Below, in pieces: positions 5,111 to 6,120 of a stretch of DNA of 6,120 nucleotides. The notes under the pieces were generated by a model. It was given only the letters and a program-made list of their open reading frames with translations. It did no database searches and was not told the DNA's origin. Source of the DNA: Nitrospirae bacterium GWC2_42_7 (lineage in GTDB: Bacteria > Nitrospirota > Thermodesulfovibrionia > Thermodesulfovibrionales > UBA6898); the NCBI GenBank assembly GCA_001803645.1, contig MHDW01000192.1, forward strand, positions 1 through 6,120, written 5' to 3'. The translations under genes were made by a program, and so were the position numbers. Position 1 is the first letter of the stretch. Each line of letters starts with the position of its first letter.

Positions 5111-6120
5111 ATGTCTGAACTCATAAAAATATCCCTCGTATTTCTTCTGATCCTGATACTGCTCAGGAAAAAGCTGAATATAGGCTATGTCCTTCTTGCC
5201 GCATCTTTCATGCTTTTCATTTTATACACAATGAGTTTTGATCTCATTATCAAAACCGCAATAAGAACAATAACCGGCAGTATTACGATCAAGCTTCTGC
5301 TGGCATTGTCTTTAATCAGGATGTTCGAAATCATCCTGAGAGAACAGAATGTCCTCTCTACGATGATGTCAACCGTAAAAACTGTTTTCAAAAAAAGAAA
5401 AGCAGTAGTAATCTCTATGCCGATGTTAATAGGGATGCTTCCTTCGCTCGGAGGCGCCTATTTTTCTGCTCCGATGGTAAAGGAATCTACTTCCGGACTT
5501 AACATAAGCCAGGAGGAAAAGGCTTTCATTAATTACTGGTTCAGGCATCCATGGGAATATATTCTTCCGCTTTATCCCGGTGTTCTGCTTGCATCAGCTG
5601 TGACCAGTATCCCTCTTTATAATATTATTACTGCCAATCTTCTTTATGCAGTTTGTCTGTTTATGACAGGTTTTATTTACAGCATGAGGGGTATAGAAAA
5701 AAAGGATAACCCGGCTGAGCCATCAAACAGACAAGCAACATGGCCAATTCTCAGAAAAAATGGAATGAGTTTCATGCCTGTATTTGCAGTGCTCTTTCTT
5801 GTAGTTATTGCAAGAATAGAACTTCAGTATGCGTTGCTTGCAATTATCTTTCCCTTGCTTCTATTTTATAAATACAAGTCCAAAGAAATTCTGAGAATAA
5901 CTAAACACGGATTTGCTCTGGATGTCATAGTTATGGTCCTGGGGATAATACTTTTTAAAGAAACAATGGAAGCATCAGGCGCAGTAAAAAATCTCAGTAT
6001 CCTTTTTGTTGAGCATGGAATTCCAAAACTGCCGATTCTTTGTATTCTTCCCTTCTTGATAGGCTTGCTTACCGGGGTTACGGTTGGGTTTGTCGGCAGT
6101 ACTTTTCCACTATTAATAAG
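5111..6120 (+). CDS. DUF401 family integral membrane protein, 3' end cut by window edge
   Basis: The frame is open from the ATG at 5111 through the last base. It encodes 336 complete residues without a stop, against about 400 in full family members. The product is a multi-spanning inner-membrane protein of the DUF401 family, which I recall as related to ion-transporter-type permeases. Its substrate is unknown. Hydrophobic segments lie at about residues 5-19, 24-42, 57-77, 98-121, 150-168, 172-190, 221-235, 239-253, 269-283 and 306-336. Conserved-looking blocks are PSLGGAYFSAPMV (111-123) and NYWFRHPWEYILPLYPG (141-157), both family hallmarks, and the Gly-rich TGVTVGFVGSTFP (321-333). An in-frame stop at 5099 limits the start to 5111 or later, and no clear Shine-Dalgarno sequence precedes it. 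The gene follows dgt by 33 nt on the same strand with no visible terminator, so co-transcription is likely. No functional link to dNTP hydrolysis is apparent. Confidence 0.85.
   Translation, partial: MSELIKISLVFLLILILLRKKLNIGYVLLAASFMLFILYTMSFDLIIKTAIRTITGSITIKLLLALSLIRMFEIILREQNVLSTMMSTVKTVFKKRKAVVISMPMLIGMLPSLGGAYFSAPMVKESTSGLNISQEEKAFINYWFRHPWEYILPLYPGVLLASAVTSIPLYNIITANLLYAVCLFMTGFIYSMRGIEKKDNPAEPSNRQATWPILRKNGMSFMPVFAVLFLVVIARIELQYALLAIIFPLLLFYKYKSKEILRITKHGFALDVIVMVLGIILFKETMEASGAVKNLSILFVEHGIPKLPILCILPFLIGLLTGVTVGFVGSTFPLLI

Noticed and set aside
1..6120. A defence system, prophage or mobile element
   Set aside because: No nuclease, toxin, transposase, integrase, terminal repeats or CRISPR-like repeats were seen. 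The genes look like ordinary chromosomal ones.

Overview
The window is about 6.1 kb of fairly AT-rich bacterial DNA holding seven protein-coding genes. No rRNA, tRNA, transposase, integrase or CRISPR array was seen. The gene set (APH-type sugar-kinase-like protein, UPF0158, UPF0502/YceH, a short type 2 dGTPase, PilZ, DUF401) and the style of the dGTPase sequence fit a Gram-negative, probably anaerobic or environmental bacterium such as a Nitrospirota or Desulfobacterota member. That placement is an impression from protein style, not a computed result.

Left block (1-2149, plus strand): a phosphotransferase cut by the left edge overlaps a UPF0158 gene by 14 nt, so the two are probably one translationally coupled unit. 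After a 41-nt AT-rich gap with an imperfect inverted repeat comes a class I SAM-dependent methyltransferase of unknown target. Middle (2183-3007, minus strand): a protein with one canonical PilZ domain and a degenerate second one, convergent with the methyltransferase. A 307-bp gene-free, AT-rich stretch (3008-3314) separates this gene from the divergent right block. It holds a good -10 box and strong RBS for the next gene, a 10-bp direct repeat and overlapping hairpins. Right block (3315-6120, plus strand): a UPF0502/YceH-type winged-helix protein, a type 2 dGTPase with its own likely promoter, and 33 nt later a DUF401 multi-spanning membrane protein that runs off the right edge.

The genes do not form one obvious pathway. 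The first pair may belong to sugar-phosphate or cell-wall metabolism, PilZ to cyclic-di-GMP signalling, and dGTPase to nucleotide-pool control. Three of the seven products belong to families of unknown function. The most unusual non-coding signal is an excess of perfect DnaA-box-like 9-mers (five in the window, three of them inside or just upstream of the PilZ gene). They are scattered rather than packed as in a typical origin. I see no convincing new defence or mobile system here.
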